Shown: positions 34,514-44,608, numbered from the stretch's first letter. The stretch is DNA of 64,000 nt from Flavobacteriaceae bacterium (GCA_002707025.1 PALG01000031.1:248001-312000), one strand, 5' to 3'. The notes: a model not told the origin generated them from the letters alone. A program made the numbers and translations.

Positions 34514-35818
34514 TTAACCTCCAAAATCGTCAAATCGTATATTTTCATCTGGGATACCAAAATCCTCTCCCATTTTCTGAACCGCCTTATTCATTAAAGG
34601 AGGTCCACAGAAATATAGTTCAATATCTTCTGGCGTTTCGTGATGATTTAGGTAATTATCAATCACTACTTGATGGATAAAGCCAACGAATCCGTCGCCT
34701 TCATCATTAATATCCTTTTTCACTTTCCAGTTATCTTCCTCTAGGGGTTCTGAAAGTGCCAAATAAAACTTGAAGTTGGGGAAACTTCTTTCCAGTTCAC
34801 GGAAATGTTCTATGTAAAACAATTCCCGCTTGCTACGCCCTCCATACCAATAGGTAACGGTTCTACCAGTTTGCAATGTTTTAAATAAATGGTATAAGTG
34901 TGATCGCATAGGAGCCATTCCCGCACCTCCACCTACGTAGAGCATTTCGGCTTCCGATTCGTTGATAAAGAACTCTCCATAAGGACCCGATATCGTTACC
35001 TTATCCCCTGGTTTTTGTGCAAAAATATAAGAAGAAGCTATTCCAGGGTTCACTTCCATCCATTGGTTTTTATCGCGATCCCATGGTGGGGTCGCAATAC
35101 GTACGTTTAACATAATTTCCCGACCTTCGGCTGGATACGACGCCATAGAATAAGCTCTTTCCACCACTTCAGAATTTTTCATCACTAAGGGCCATAGATT
35201 GAATTTGTCCCATTCATCTTGAAACTTATCGGGCTTGTCATGTTCTTCAGGGTGTGCCGTAATATCAATATCTTTATATTTAATTTCACACGGAGGGATT
35301 TCAATTTGAATATATCCTCCTGCTTTGTAATTCATATCCTCAGGAATTTCCACAACGAATTCCTTGATAAAAGAAGCAACGTTATAATTACGGACTACCG
35401 TAGCTTCCCATTTTTTAATTCCGAAGACTTCTTCAGGAATCTGGATTTTCATGTCCTGTTTCACTTTCACTTGGCAAGCCAAACGAGCCCCATGTTGTAA
35501 TTCCTTACGTGTAAAGTGCGGAGTTTCGGTAGGTAGGGCCTCTCCACCACCTTCCAAGACATGGCATTCACACTGAATACAAGTTCCACCACCACCACAA
35601 GCAGAGGGAAGAAATACTTTTTTAGACCCTAAGGTGGAAAGTAAAGTTCCTCCAGAAGGCACTTCAATTTCTTTTTCATCATTGATGGTAATTTTTACCG
35701 GTCCTGAAGGGGAAAGTTTTTCCTTAGTAACAATTAAAAGGGTTACCAATAAAAGAACCAATACCAAAAAGGCAACTACCGTTGCTAAGACAACTCCTAT
35801 CGTACTAGCTAAAATCAT
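34514..35818 (-). CDS. nqrF: Na+-translocating NADH:quinone reductase subunit F
   Basis: 434 residues. NqrF is the NADH-oxidising entry point of Na+-NQR. It has one N-terminal membrane helix (about 5-30), a 2Fe-2S domain with Cys74, Cys80, Cys83 and Cys115, then an FAD domain (RAYSMASYP) and an NAD-binding domain ([23 protein letters not shown]) ending FDDFGG. It is the last gene of the operon and is followed by a perfect palindromic terminator. It lies one base after nqrE. Confidence 0.97.
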   Translation of the reverse strand: MILASTIGVVLATVVAFLVLVLLLVTLLIVTKEKLSPSGPVKITINDEKEIEVPSGGTLLSTLGSKKVFLPSACGGGGTCIQCECHVLEGGGEALPTETPHFTRKELQHGARLACQVKVKQDMKIQIPEEVFGIKKWEATVVRNYNVASFIKEFVVEIPEDMNYKAGGYIQIEIPPCEIKYKDIDITAHPEEHDKPDKFQDEWDKFNLWPLVMKNSEVVERAYSMASYPAEGREIMLNVRIATPPWDRDKNQWMEVNPGIASSYIFAQKPGDKVTISGPYGEFFINESEAEMLYVGGGAGMAPMRSHLYHLFKTLQTGRTVTYWYGGRSKRELFYIEHFRELERSFPNFKFYLALSEPLEEDNWKVKKDINDEGDGFVGFIHQVVIDNYLNHHETPEDIELYFCGPPLMNKAVQKMGEDFGIPDENIRFDDFGG

Positions 35819-35819
35819 G

Positions 35820-36563
35820 TTATTGTTCGATTATTTCAGATGCTTCAGTTACCGCATTTTCAGCAACTTCCACATTTGTATTAGTATTATCTTCTTCTGA
35901 ATTTATAACAGTTTCTGTTTTTTCTTTATCGGAAGCATCCTCTCCTCCCGTAAGCATTCCGCCAAAACTCATAAAACCAATCGCCATAAGTCCGGTAATA
36001 ATAAACGTGATTCCTAGGCCTCTTAAAGGAGCCGGCACATTGGAATAACGGATTTTTTCACGAATGGCAGCAATGGCCAAAATAGCCAAGAACCATCCAA
36101 TTCCAGAGCTAAACCCATAGTTTAAAGCCAAACCTACCGTTTCAATTTCTCTAGACTGCATAAATAGGGAGCCTCCTAAAATAGCACAGTTTACTGCGAT
36201 TAAGGGAAGGAAAATCCCTAAGGAATTGTACAAGGAAGGAGAAAACTTTTCCACGACAATTTCAACCAACTGTACCATGGTAGCAATGGTTGCTATAAAT
36301 AGAATAAACGAAAGGAAACTTAAATCGTAATCGGCATACTCTGCTCCTAACCAAGTTAATGCACCCGGTTGAAGGATGTATTGATCCAACCACCAGTTAA
36401 TTGGTACGGTTACGGTTAATACGAATATAACCGCAGCTCCCAATCCAACGGCTGTACTCACCTTTTTGGAAACCGCCAAATAGGAGCACATTCCCAAGAA
36501 AGTTGCAAACACCATGTTGTCTACAAATATGGACTTGAAAAATAATTCGATGTGTTCTAACAT
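35820..36563 (-). CDS. nqrE: Na+-translocating NADH:quinone reductase subunit E, with acidic tail
   Basis: 247 residues. The core (1-205) is the six-helix NqrE fold shared with NqrD and RnfA/E, with the conserved helix cysteine in [10 protein letters not shown] that helps bind the intramembrane iron centre and another in GMCSYLA. Residues about 207-247 are a tail rich in Glu, Asp, Thr and Asn that the classical subunit of about 200 residues lacks. It separates from nqrD by 43 bases. Confidence 0.95.
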   Translation of the reverse strand: MLEHIELFFKSIFVDNMVFATFLGMCSYLAVSKKVSTAVGLGAAVIFVLTVTVPINWWLDQYILQPGALTWLGAEYADYDLSFLSFILFIATIATMVQLVEIVVEKFSPSLYNSLGIFLPLIAVNCAILGGSLFMQSREIETVGLALNYGFSSGIGWFLAILAIAAIREKIRYSNVPAPLRGLGITFIITGLMAIGFMSFGGMLTGGEDASDKEKTETVINSEEDNTNTNVEVAENAVTEASEIIEQ

Positions 36564-36606
36564 ATCAATGCTTTTATAAAGTGCTAAGCAAGCTTAGTGA
36601 CTAATT

Positions 36607-37254
36607 TTAATTTTCTTCGATTAAAGCCTTATTTCGGCTACGCTGTACCCAGATAATGATTCCTACCACAATAAGGGCCATGGGCGAAAGCAGCATAAAT
36701 CCGTTGTTTTCGTATCCTATAGAATACAATCCTGTCTTTTCAATAGGATCTCCTAATACTTTAAACCCTAATAAAGTTCCAGAGCCCAGTAATTCCCTAA
36801 AAAATCCTACAATAATTAGGATGACACCATATCCCAATGCATTCCCAATCCCGTCAAGGAAAGAGCGCCATGGACCATTTCCTAAAGCAAATGCTTCAAA
36901 ACGCCCCATAATAATACAGTTGGTAATGATCAACCCGATAAATACAGAAAGCTGCTTACTTAAAGAGTAGGCAAAGGCTTTTAACACTTGGTCTACAATA
37001 ATTACCAAGGCAGCAACAACCACCAATTGTACAATGATTCGAATTTTGGAAGGAATGATGTTACGCATCAACGAGATGACTACGTTCCCCATTCCCAATA
37101 CAAAAATTACCGAAAGTGCCATCACGATGGATGCCTTCAGCTGTGCCGTAATGGCAAGGGCAGAGCAAATTCCCAAAACCTGAATGGTAATGGGGTTGTT
37201 ATCTGCTAAGGGGTCTAAAATAAGTTTGCTATCTTTTTTGGATAATAGTCCCAT
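36607..37254 (-). CDS. nqrD: Na+-translocating NADH:quinone reductase subunit D
   Basis: 215 residues, six membrane helices in inverted topology to NqrE. It has the conserved cysteines in LGICSAL and TNCIIMGRFEAFALGN, which with those of NqrE coordinate the membrane iron centre. It starts two bases after nqrC. Confidence 0.96.
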   Translation of the reverse strand: MGLLSKKDSKLILDPLADNNPITIQVLGICSALAITAQLKASIVMALSVIFVLGMGNVVISLMRNIIPSKIRIIVQLVVVAALVIIVDQVLKAFAYSLSKQLSVFIGLIITNCIIMGRFEAFALGNGPWRSFLDGIGNALGYGVILIIVGFFRELLGSGTLLGFKVLGDPIEKTGLYSIGYENNGFMLLSPMALIVVGIIIWVQRSRNKALIEEN

Positions 37255-37256
37255 AG

Positions 37257-38006
37257 TTAATTTTTTAAATTTTTAAAGTAAGGAACGTATAGTTTTAAAT
37301 CTTTCTTAAGCATTTGCGATACACCGTCCCCTGTAATAGTAGCTCCTGCGATGGCATCCACTTCATTATCGTCCTTATTCATATTTTTAGGATCGGCATT
37401 TCCTTTGGCAACATCAATTCCAACAAAGTTTCCTGCATCATTAAATAGCTGTTCCCCTTCAAAATCGTCCATAAAGAAACGTTCTTTGATATTCGCTCCC
37501 AATCCAGGGGTTTCCCCTTTGTGATCAAAAAAGACTCCCTGTACCACCATATCCTTGTCCATCGCTACATAACCCCAGATCGCGTCCCAAAGACCCTTTC
37601 CCCTTACCGGTGCAATGTAGAAAGTCTCTCCATCTTTCTCACCCACAAATAGAGGAAGACGTTGTGCATAGGATGGATCCTTAGCCATGGTTTGCTCTTT
37701 CTTTAAGTCTATTAGGTAAGCATCATCATCTTCAGAAACTTCACCGTCTTGAATGATCAATTGTTTTTTGATGTATTCTGAAAACTTTTCTCCGGCGTTA
37801 TTAGCATCCACGAATTCTACACTTCCTTCAGAATTATTGTTCACTCCCATTGCATATAGGATGTTCTGCTGAATTTCAATTCGTTGATTTTCAGAAATAG
37901 TGGGTTTTAACACTTGTGCAAGGAAGGCCAGAAGGGCTCCTACCACCAATACCATCAATACAGAAAAAATGATAGTATAACTGTTTTTATCTGTGTTCAA
38001 TGCCAT
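37257..38006 (-). CDS. nqrC: Na+-translocating NADH:quinone reductase subunit C
   Basis: 249 residues. One N-terminal membrane helix (about 10-32), then the periplasmic FMN-binding domain. The flavinylation motif is DAIAGATIT at 217-225, with Thr225 as expected acceptor of covalent FMN from ApbE. GLGANIKERFF and the GLWDAIWGYVA substructure are typical. The gene is two bases from both nqrB and nqrD. Confidence 0.96.
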   Translation of the reverse strand: MALNTDKNSYTIIFSVLMVLVVGALLAFLAQVLKPTISENQRIEIQQNILYAMGVNNNSEGSVEFVDANNAGEKFSEYIKKQLIIQDGEVSEDDDAYLIDLKKEQTMAKDPSYAQRLPLFVGEKDGETFYIAPVRGKGLWDAIWGYVAMDKDMVVQGVFFDHKGETPGLGANIKERFFMDDFEGEQLFNDAGNFVGIDVAKGNADPKNMNKDDNEVDAIAGATITGDGVSQMLKKDLKLYVPYFKNLKN

Positions 38007-38008
38007 GA

Positions 38009-39235
38009 TTAAGCGCTTTTAACTTTTAAACGTTTCATTCTTCTTTTAATATTTCCTTGCAATACGTAGTGATCGATTGTTGGTGCGAATACATTCATCA
38101 ATAAAATAGCCAACATCACTCCTTCTGGGTATGCGGGGTTAAATACCCTAATTAATACGGAAATAAAACCTATGAGGAAACCATAAATCCATTTTCCTTT
38201 ATTGGTTTGCGAAGCCGTAACCGGATCGGTAGCCATATACACAATACCGAAGGCTAATCCTCCAATGATTAGGTGTTTCCAGAAGTCCAAGCTCATTAAG
38301 CCGTAGAATTTACTTCCTTCAGCGATCCATCCTGCGTCTACAACACTATTAAAAAGGAATCCCATCACTAAGGCCCCTACCACCGCAGAAAGCATAATCC
38401 TCCAACTTCCAATTTTGGTAAACACAAGGAACAAACCACCGAGCAAGATAAGCATGGTAGAAGTTTCCCCTACCGAACCAGGGATAAATCCGAAGAACAT
38501 ATCCATCGTATCAAAATTGTAAGCTTTATTTTGTGCCAAACTACCTAGAATTGTCTCTCCAGAGATAGCATCTACATTGGCACCCGCAGCCATTTCATTA
38601 GCTCTTTCCACGGCACCATGCACCCAAACTTTGTCACCACTCATCCAAGTGGGATAAGCAAAGAACAGGAAAGCACGGATGGTTAAAGCGGGGTTTAGGA
38701 TATTCATACCAGTACCTCCAAAAACTTCTTTTCCAATCACCACTCCAAAGATAACCGCAACCGCCAACATCCATAATGGGATATCAATCGGTACGATTAA
38801 AGGCACCAACATTCCGGTAACTAAATACCCCTCTTCTACTTCATGTCCTTTAATCACGGCAAAAACGAACTCCACTGCAAGTCCTACTCCATAGGAAACT
38901 ATCACCAAAGGAAGCACCTTCCAGGCACCGATGGCTAAATTGCTCCAGCTCCAAAATTCGGCACTAAAAAAGCCGTTAGAAACTGCTTGGATTTCTCCCG
39001 TAGCCAAATGGTGTTGGTAACCTGCGTTGAACATCCCAAAAATCAAACATGGAATTAACGCCATGATGACGGTATTCATTGTTCGTTTTAAATCGTCGAC
39101 CACTTTAATGTGTGTACCTCCGTGTGTGGTTTCATTGGGGGAATATAGAAAAGTATGGAATGCATTAAATGCAGGGGCCATTTTGGTCCCCTTATACTTT
39201 TCCTTAAGCGTATGTAATTTTTGTTTCAATCCCAT
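38009..39235 (-). CDS. nqrB: Na+-translocating NADH:quinone reductase subunit B
   Basis: 408 residues, about ten membrane helices. It carries covalent FMN on a Thr in the GSVGETST motif (about 253-260), riboflavin and part of the Na+ path. Conserved GTGMNILNPALTIRAFLFFAYP and NPAYPEGVMLAILLMNVFAP are present. It lies 35 bases after nqrA. Confidence 0.97.
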   Translation of the reverse strand: MGLKQKLHTLKEKYKGTKMAPAFNAFHTFLYSPNETTHGGTHIKVVDDLKRTMNTVIMALIPCLIFGMFNAGYQHHLATGEIQAVSNGFFSAEFWSWSNLAIGAWKVLPLVIVSYGVGLAVEFVFAVIKGHEVEEGYLVTGMLVPLIVPIDIPLWMLAVAVIFGVVIGKEVFGGTGMNILNPALTIRAFLFFAYPTWMSGDKVWVHGAVERANEMAAGANVDAISGETILGSLAQNKAYNFDTMDMFFGFIPGSVGETSTMLILLGGLFLVFTKIGSWRIMLSAVVGALVMGFLFNSVVDAGWIAEGSKFYGLMSLDFWKHLIIGGLAFGIVYMATDPVTASQTNKGKWIYGFLIGFISVLIRVFNPAYPEGVMLAILLMNVFAPTIDHYVLQGNIKRRMKRLKVKSA

Positions 39236-39270
39236 ATACTACCTATTTTTCATTTTTTCAAAATGAATCA

Positions 39271-40623
39271 TTATCCAATTTCTTTATACATTAAGTCCAA
39301 ACCTTCCCGAATAATTTGCTGATGTGGTTGTTTCGACACGCATACAAATTCGGTGAGTGCAAAATCTTCCGGTGCCACTTCATACATCCCCAAAGCTTCC
39401 ATTTGGTCTAAGTCTTTGACCATACAAGCCTTCAGAATTTGAAGCGGGTAAATATCCATTGGGAAAACTTCTTCATAGTTTCCTGTTACCACAAAAGCGC
39501 GGTGTTCCCCATTGGTATTGGTATCTAAATCATATTTTTTATTAGGCATTAGCCAAGAGAAGGTCAAAGCCCTTGAAGGGGATATTTTATCAAACACAGG
39601 CTTGTTCCATCCGAAGAACTCATAATCGTCTCCTTCAGGAATTACAGTTACCGTATTGTCATAAAAGCCAAGATGCCCCTTCGGGGAAATTTCGGTTCCG
39701 GTTAGTACGTCACCACTAATCACCCTTGAGTTTTCTTCTGAAAGACCAGAATCATACACAAATGTGGATACTTCGGCGCCCATTCGGGTAGTATAGTATT
39801 TAGGTACTTTTACAGAAGAACCTGCTAAAGCCACTACTCTTTCTGGGTTAAACTTACCTGTTAAAAGCAATTCACCAATAATCACCAAATCTTGTGCCCC
39901 TACTGTCCAAACCGTTTCCCCTTTGTTTATAGGATCAATTTTTGAGATTTGCGTCCCCACATTACCAGCAGGGTGTGGCCCGCTTACCTGATGTAATACA
40001 CAATCATTCAAGCCCTTAAAAGGAGAGTTCCCTCCCTTACCAATTCCAATGTGTACCGAACCCTCTGTAAGTTTGCTTAGTGCGGTGATGGCAGCCTGCA
40101 ATTCTTTTTCCCTACCGTTGAGGGTAAAATCCAAATCGGCCGCTAAAGGAGCCGTAGCGCACCCTGATATAAAAATAGCCTTGGGAGTCGTGTCTGGATT
40201 GGCAATGACATGGTAAGGACGCTGCTTAATGAATGGCCAGCAACCCGCAGAAAGCAATAAATCCTTAATGGCTTCCGCTTTAGCGGTTTCTGGTTTCAGT
40301 GCACCAAAATCCTTAAAGGTATCTTGCGCGTCTGCTTCAATAAGCAGTTCTAAAATCACCCGTTTTGCTCCTCGTTCAATTTTGGTTAAAGTTCCGCTAA
40401 CAGGGGAAACAAACTTGATATCTTCATTCGATTTTGAATAAAAAATCACGTCACCCGCTTGTACTTTAGCGCCTTCTTTAATGACCATTTTAGGAGTTAC
40501 AAGGTGGAAATCTTTAGGTCTTATGGCGAACGTCCTAGAGCGTGGTGCTTTGGAAAGGGTTTTTTCGGCTTCGCCTTTAAGATGTATATTAAGACCTTTT
40601 CTAATCTTAATGTCTTTGGACAT
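39271..40623 (-). CDS. nqrA: Na+-translocating NADH:quinone reductase subunit A
   Basis: 450 residues, the cytosolic subunit without redox cofactor. It starts IRKGLNIHLKGEAEK, has the FHLVTPKMVIKEGAKVQAGD barrel-sandwich segment, the GKGGNSPF region and VSGPHPAGNVGTQI. As first gene it follows a promoter-like element. Together the six genes encode the main Na+-pumping respiratory entry enzyme, consistent with a marine lifestyle. Confidence 0.97.
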   Translation of the reverse strand: MSKDIKIRKGLNIHLKGEAEKTLSKAPRSRTFAIRPKDFHLVTPKMVIKEGAKVQAGDVIFYSKSNEDIKFVSPVSGTLTKIERGAKRVILELLIEADAQDTFKDFGALKPETAKAEAIKDLLLSAGCWPFIKQRPYHVIANPDTTPKAIFISGCATAPLAADLDFTLNGREKELQAAITALSKLTEGSVHIGIGKGGNSPFKGLNDCVLHQVSGPHPAGNVGTQISKIDPINKGETVWTVGAQDLVIIGELLLTGKFNPERVVALAGSSVKVPKYYTTRMGAEVSTFVYDSGLSEENSRVISGDVLTGTEISPKGHLGFYDNTVTVIPEGDDYEFFGWNKPVFDKISPSRALTFSWLMPNKKYDLDTNTNGEHRAFVVTGNYEEVFPMDIYPLQILKACMVKDLDQMEALGMYEVAPEDFALTEFVCVSKQPHQQIIREGLDLMYKEIG

Positions 40624-40686
40624 GGAATACTTATATTAAAGTTCTCTTTTGATTCCCCACTGAATTCATCTCAGTTTTTGGGTGTG

Positions 40687-40719
40687 CAAATTTAATGAAT
40701 TAAAAGCTGCTTTCCACAA
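40687..40719 (-). promoter_or_regulatory. Candidate nqr operon promoter
   Basis: On the minus strand a TTG (complement 40717-40719) and TAAATTTG (complement 40687-40694) are 22 bases apart, close to the Bacteroidota consensus. They sit about 65 bases before the nqrA ATG in an otherwise AT-rich 190-base divergent region. Confidence 0.5.
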
Positions 40720-40815
40720 TAATTAATTATAATTTTATATAAAAAGGCACGATACCGTTTTCGGAAATGAGGAAGGCATAAAATTTGTTTATCTTAGCCA
40801 CAAAACTCAATTCAA

Positions 40816-42069
40816 ATGTTTCAGAAATTTCTACTTTCTATTTTTTTTAGTTTTTTTATTCTAAGCACTTTCGGGCAAGTCACCGAAAAAATAGAACCCT
40901 ATTACATTCGCACCATTCAGTTTAAGGGAAATACGGCCCAGAGCCAATTGCCTATTATCCGTCTTGGAGAAACCCTTCAGCTATCTTTCGACGATATCAA
41001 TGGGAACGAAGAAGACTACTATTACAAAATCACCCATCATAATTTTGATTGGAGCGAAAGCGACCTTTCCAAAGGGGAATACCTAGACGGATTTGATGAT
41101 GTTCGGATTGAAACTTATGAAAACTCCCTGAACAGTCTTCAGTTGTACTCCCATTACACCCTTACCATCCCCAACCGGGAAACCAGAGGCCTCAAGAAAA
41201 GCGGAAACTATATGATTAGTTTTTATAATTATGATGGCATACTCGTCTTCACCCGAAAGTTTATGGTAGTAGAAAATGTGGTGAACATTGGGGTGGAAAT
41301 CAAGCGATCCCGTAACCTTAATTTCATCGATTCAAAACAAAATGTCCAGTTTACCATCAACTCTGGGGAAAATCTACTTATAAACCCGAATGAAAACCTA
41401 AAAACACTGGTGCTTCAAAACAGCAATATCAAGACTGCAATTACCGATTTGAAACCTCAGTATACGTTAGGATCTGAATTAATTTACCGCTACGATCAAG
41501 AATCTTCCTTTTGGGCCGGAAATGAGTATCAAAATTTTGACAGTAAAGAGGCTCGGGTGGCCAGCAATGGCATACGCTATATTGAGCTCAACGACCTTTT
41601 TGATCACTATTTAAACACTCGATTGTCCCGAGCCGAAAGACCTTATACGTATTACCCGGATATTAATGGAAATTTCGTAGTTCGGGCCTTATATACCGAC
41701 AACCAAAATATTGAAGCAGAATATATCCGCACACACTTTGCCCTTAAATATTACGAAGATATTGGCGACAAGGAAATCCATATCTACGGAAATTTCAATA
41801 ACTGGACCATCGATGAAAGCACCTACATGCGCTACGATGAGGAAACAGATACCTTCAGAAACACACGCCTTTTTAAACAAGGATTCTACAACTATAAATT
41901 TGTTTTGGTCGATCGCGACGGGAGTATTGAAGAAGGCGCTATCTGTGGCAATTTCTGGCAGACCGAAAACGATTACACCGTCTTGGCTTATTACCGGGGC
42001 CCTGGAGAGCGTTTTGACCGAATTATAGGCATGGGAAGAGGTAATTCTACGGTAATCACCAACAACTAG
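40816..42069 (+). CDS. Type IX secretion system plug protein family (DUF5103)
   Basis: 417 residues with a signal peptide (FFILSTFGQ). N-terminal beta domain beginning EPYYIRTIQFKGN and GETLQLSFDDI...YYYKITHHNFDW. There is a later immunoglobulin-like or glycogen-binding-like segment (IHIYGNFNNWTIDES...YNYKFVLVD). This is the DUF5103 family; a member plugs the periplasm-facing or lateral opening of the SprA translocon in Flavobacterium johnsoniae. A T9SS role is inferred from family. It reads divergently from nqrA and about 36 bases before the DUF3667-like gene. Confidence 0.88.
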   Translation: MFQKFLLSIFFSFFILSTFGQVTEKIEPYYIRTIQFKGNTAQSQLPIIRLGETLQLSFDDINGNEEDYYYKITHHNFDWSESDLSKGEYLDGFDDVRIETYENSLNSLQLYSHYTLTIPNRETRGLKKSGNYMISFYNYDGILVFTRKFMVVENVVNIGVEIKRSRNLNFIDSKQNVQFTINSGENLLINPNENLKTLVLQNSNIKTAITDLKPQYTLGSELIYRYDQESSFWAGNEYQNFDSKEARVASNGIRYIELNDLFDHYLNTRLSRAERPYTYYPDINGNFVVRALYTDNQNIEAEYIRTHFALKYYEDIGDKEIHIYGNFNNWTIDESTYMRYDEETDTFRNTRLFKQGFYNYKFVLVDRDGSIEEGAICGNFWQTENDYTVLAYYRGPGERFDRIIGMGRGNSTVITNN

Positions 42070-42104
42070 CTTAAAATGTAAGGAAGATTGTTTATTTTTA
42101 CCTT

Positions 42105-42665
42105 ATGACCAACCTTCCCGAAAAACAATCTGGACGCAAAGCCACTAAGTATCGTGGCGCAAAATGCCTCAATTGCGGACATCCTTTGGATTTAAGCGAT
42201 CGGTACTGTTCTTATTGCGGACAATTAAACTCTACCAAACAACTTTCTTTGGGAGACTTTTTGGGGGAATTTTTAAGTAGTATCGTAAATTATGATTCCC
42301 GATTACGATACACCCTTAAAGATTTACTTTTTAAACCCGGAACCATTACCAAAAATTATGTGGAAGGCCAACGCCTTAAATATGCCAATCCATTTCGGTT
42401 TTTCCTAAGCATTTCGATAGTCTACTTTTTGCTACAAGGGTTAATTGTAAATGTGGGCGGAAATAATAATTTCGTGAATTTTGATGAAGATGGGACCCCC
42501 ATAGAAAATGAAAATATCTTCACTTTAAACAATAGGGATTTTAATGTCCCAAAAGACCAGGCCGTTTCCTATAATAAAGACACGTTAATTGTAGGAAAAG
42601 ATACCGTTTTGCTCAACCAAGAAAAAGAACCGGAAGTAAAGTACTTTTTCCGAAGAAGACCTTGA
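42105..42665 (+). CDS. DUF3667-like protein, N-terminal fragment
   Basis: 186 codons: zinc ribbon (four Cys within residues 21-39), the conserved YDSRLRYTLKDLLFKPG...YANPFRFFLSISI segment that defines the family, one membrane helix and a polar insert. The last five codons are frame-shifted. Confidence 0.7.
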   Translation: MTNLPEKQSGRKATKYRGAKCLNCGHPLDLSDRYCSYCGQLNSTKQLSLGDFLGEFLSSIVNYDSRLRYTLKDLLFKPGTITKNYVEGQRLKYANPFRFFLSISIVYFLLQGLIVNVGGNNNFVNFDEDGTPIENENIFTLNNRDFNVPKDQAVSYNKDTLIVGKDTVLLNQEKEPEVKYFFRRRP

Positions 42666-42690
42666 CACCCTATCTCCTGCAAACGCACTC

Positions 42691-43230
42691 GTGGAAAGGT
42701 TTACCCTTTACCGAAACTTTTACGAGCAAACGGAAATAAAAGATGCCACTGCTGCATTGGATAGCTTAAATCATCAAAACACACGGTATAATCGATGGCT
42801 CTACAACAAGAACAACTCTTTGAAAAGAATCAAAGAAAATCCTTTCGGATTTGTAAGCTATTTGTTAGGTAAAATTCCTTTTTTCCTATTTTTCTTCGCA
42901 CCCTTTTTTGCTGTTTTCTTTTCTCTTATCTATTTCAGAAAAGGGCACACCTATATGGAACACCTGGTTTTTATATTTCACATCTTCGGATTCGTATTTT
43001 TGGGCATGCTTATCTGCTTGCTACCCGATCTGTTGTTGGGCGACGATATTTTTACAGGCATATTACTTCTATTCATTGGCCCCTTCTATTTTTACAAAGC
43101 TTTAAGAAACTTTTATCAACAAAATAGGATAATTACCATTTTAAAATTCTTACTTTTAAACATTATATTTAATATAGGTATTTTCATTGTAGCTATATTA
43201 TTTTTTGGCATTACAGCCGCAACGTATTAA
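42691..43230 (+). CDS. DUF3667-like protein, C-terminal fragment
   Basis: 179 codons from a GTG that is an internal valine of the intact reading. A soluble segment with YNRWLYNKNNSLKRIKENP, then four hydrophobic helices (from about residue 52) ending at GITAATY. It stops nine bases before apaG. Confidence 0.65.
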   Translation: MERFTLYRNFYEQTEIKDATAALDSLNHQNTRYNRWLYNKNNSLKRIKENPFGFVSYLLGKIPFFLFFFAPFFAVFFSLIYFRKGHTYMEHLVFIFHIFGFVFLGMLICLLPDLLLGDDIFTGILLLFIGPFYFYKALRNFYQQNRIITILKFLLLNIIFNIGIFIVAILFFGITAATY

Positions 43231-43239
43231 CGGAACATC

Positions 43240-43623
43240 ATGGTACAGCAGAAAACAAATAATATTATTGTTTCTATTGACGCGAAGTTTGAAGGAACTT
43301 TCTTCAAAGATCATAGAAAACAATATGCCTTTTCCTATGCGGTATCCATTGAAAACCTTAGTAATGAACCCGTTCAATTAAAATCCAGGTTTTGGATTGT
43401 CAAAGACGCTTTAAACCAAACAGACATTATTAAAGGAAACGGGGTTATTGGTGAACAGCCCATAATTCAACCCATGCAGTCCCATCATTACAACAGTGGT
43501 TGCATCATGATTTCCCCTTTTGGATGTATGAAAGGTCACTACCAAATGGAAACAGCTTCTGGGCAGCAAATTGAAGTTTCCATCCCCTTATTTAGGCTGA
43601 GCGCTCCTTTTGCAATGAATTGA
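43240..43623 (+). CDS. apaG: ApaG family protein
   Basis: 127 residues, a single fibronectin-III-like ApaG domain: YAFSYAVSIENLSNEPVQLKSRFWIV, a GNGVIGEQPIIQPMQSHHYNSG loop and MKGHYQM. ApaG is associated with Co2+/Mg2+ resistance and diadenosine tetraphosphate in enterics; the mechanism is unclear. Its 3' end overlaps the convergent DUF6695-like gene by 32 bases. Confidence 0.93.
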   Translation: MVQQKTNNIIVSIDAKFEGTFFKDHRKQYAFSYAVSIENLSNEPVQLKSRFWIVKDALNQTDIIKGNGVIGEQPIIQPMQSHHYNSGCIMISPFGCMKGHYQMETASGQQIEVSIPLFRLSAPFAMN

Positions 43624-44608
43624 ATTCTTTGAAACTGGAAACCCGTTCCAGTTTGATTTTTTGTTCATCCTGAATAACATGACAATAGGCGTAATGCGAT
43701 TCATAGGTGAATTTATAAGGGTTTAAAAAGTTGAATTTCTCAGAAAAATAAACTCCGTCAAAATCTTCCTCTAGAAAATCATTGTATTTTTTAATACGGA
43801 AATGCCCCATGGGAAGATCGGTTTGTACTATTTCAAAATAAGCATTGCTGCCTATACCTTCAATTTTATGGAATACCGCAACAATATCATGAGCTAAAGC
43901 TTGGAAAAGAGAGGTTTGTCTGGGTTTTCTATGGAAATAATTTGTGAGGTTCTCTTTAAAAGCACTCCCATGGTACAAAGCTATTTTTCCATTTTTCACT
44001 CTATAGATTCTAGTATTGGTGGCCGCTTTTTCAACATTACCCACGGTACTTGGCGTAAACCTCTTATTGAAAAGCAAACCTTTCCGAATTTTCTTATCGA
44101 AAGTAGCAGCCAATAGCGTATCGGTTACAAAACGGGAACAGTTGCTGCCTTTCTTATGAAAAGCTTTGTAGGGTATGGCACCTTGTTGCTGAAGGGAAGT
44201 AACGAAGGTTTTTGCCGCACAAAAATCGATTGACTCACATACGGAAGCCAACAATCTCCCCTTTCCATGGGTTTTTTCGGGATGTGCTTCCAACCAAATC
44301 AAAATTTCAGACAGATTTGAAATCGCCCCAGAATGATCGAATTGGGCTTTCATGGGCAGCGTAAGTTCTGCATCGGTATGCGCACTTCGAACCCTTCCGA
44401 ACCCCTTCGGAGTAAAATAACGTCCAAAATCATAATAGTGAAGGACTCCTGTTTCGGGATGCACCAAAACTTGAGCCGCATGACCTGCTTTTATATAGTC
44501 CCAAGTTCCAAGACCCACAAGCGGCAATAATTTACAGATCCATTCATCGCTCATTTTTACGAAGGTGTCTGGATAAGCTAATACAATTATTTTTCCAGTG
44601 TTTACCAT
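43592..44608 (-). CDS. DUF6695-like hypothetical protein
   Basis: 338 residues from ATG 44608 (VNTGKIIVLAYPDTFV); an in-frame start 24 bases upstream (44632) is possible. Features: KAGHAAQVLVHPETGVLHYYDFGRY followed by GFGRVRSAHTDAEL, and a conserved GSNCSRFVTDTLLAA in the middle, with a Cys and the earlier His reminiscent of a NlpC/P60- or DUF4105-like cysteine hydrolase core. That resemblance is only suggestive. No signal peptide is seen. Confidence 0.7.
   Translation of the reverse strand: MVNTGKIIVLAYPDTFVKMSDEWICKLLPLVGLGTWDYIKAGHAAQVLVHPETGVLHYYDFGRYFTPKGFGRVRSAHTDAELTLPMKAQFDHSGAISNLSEILIWLEAHPEKTHGKGRLLASVCESIDFCAAKTFVTSLQQQGAIPYKAFHKKGSNCSRFVTDTLLAATFDKKIRKGLLFNKRFTPSTVGNVEKAATNTRIYRVKNGKIALYHGSAFKENLTNYFHRKPRQTSLFQALAHDIVAVFHKIEGIGSNAYFEIVQTDLPMGHFRIKKYNDFLEEDFDGVYFSEKFNFLNPYKFTYESHYAYCHVIQDEQKIKLERVSSFKEFNSLQKERSA

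Larger units (their letters stand above)
42105..43230 (+). pseudogene. DUF3667-like membrane protein, split by one frameshift
   Basis: Two adjacent open frames encode one protein of about 374 residues. Removing one T from the run 42645-42649 turns YFFRRRP-stop into YFSEEDLDTLSP and joins them. The protein has a N-terminal zinc ribbon with CxxC pairs (CLNCGHPL, CSYCGQLN), a GRxx-type helical region with one membrane helix (FFLSISIVYFLL), a soluble insert, and four C-terminal membrane helices. Function of DUF3667 is unknown. No other lesion is present, so recent mutation or a base-calling error is likely. Confidence 0.8.

Noticed and set aside
42645-42665. Programmed ribosomal frameshift in the DUF3667-like gene
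   Set aside because: The change needed is +1, there is no slippery heptamer, and I saw no downstream stem; a sequence error or mutation is simpler.
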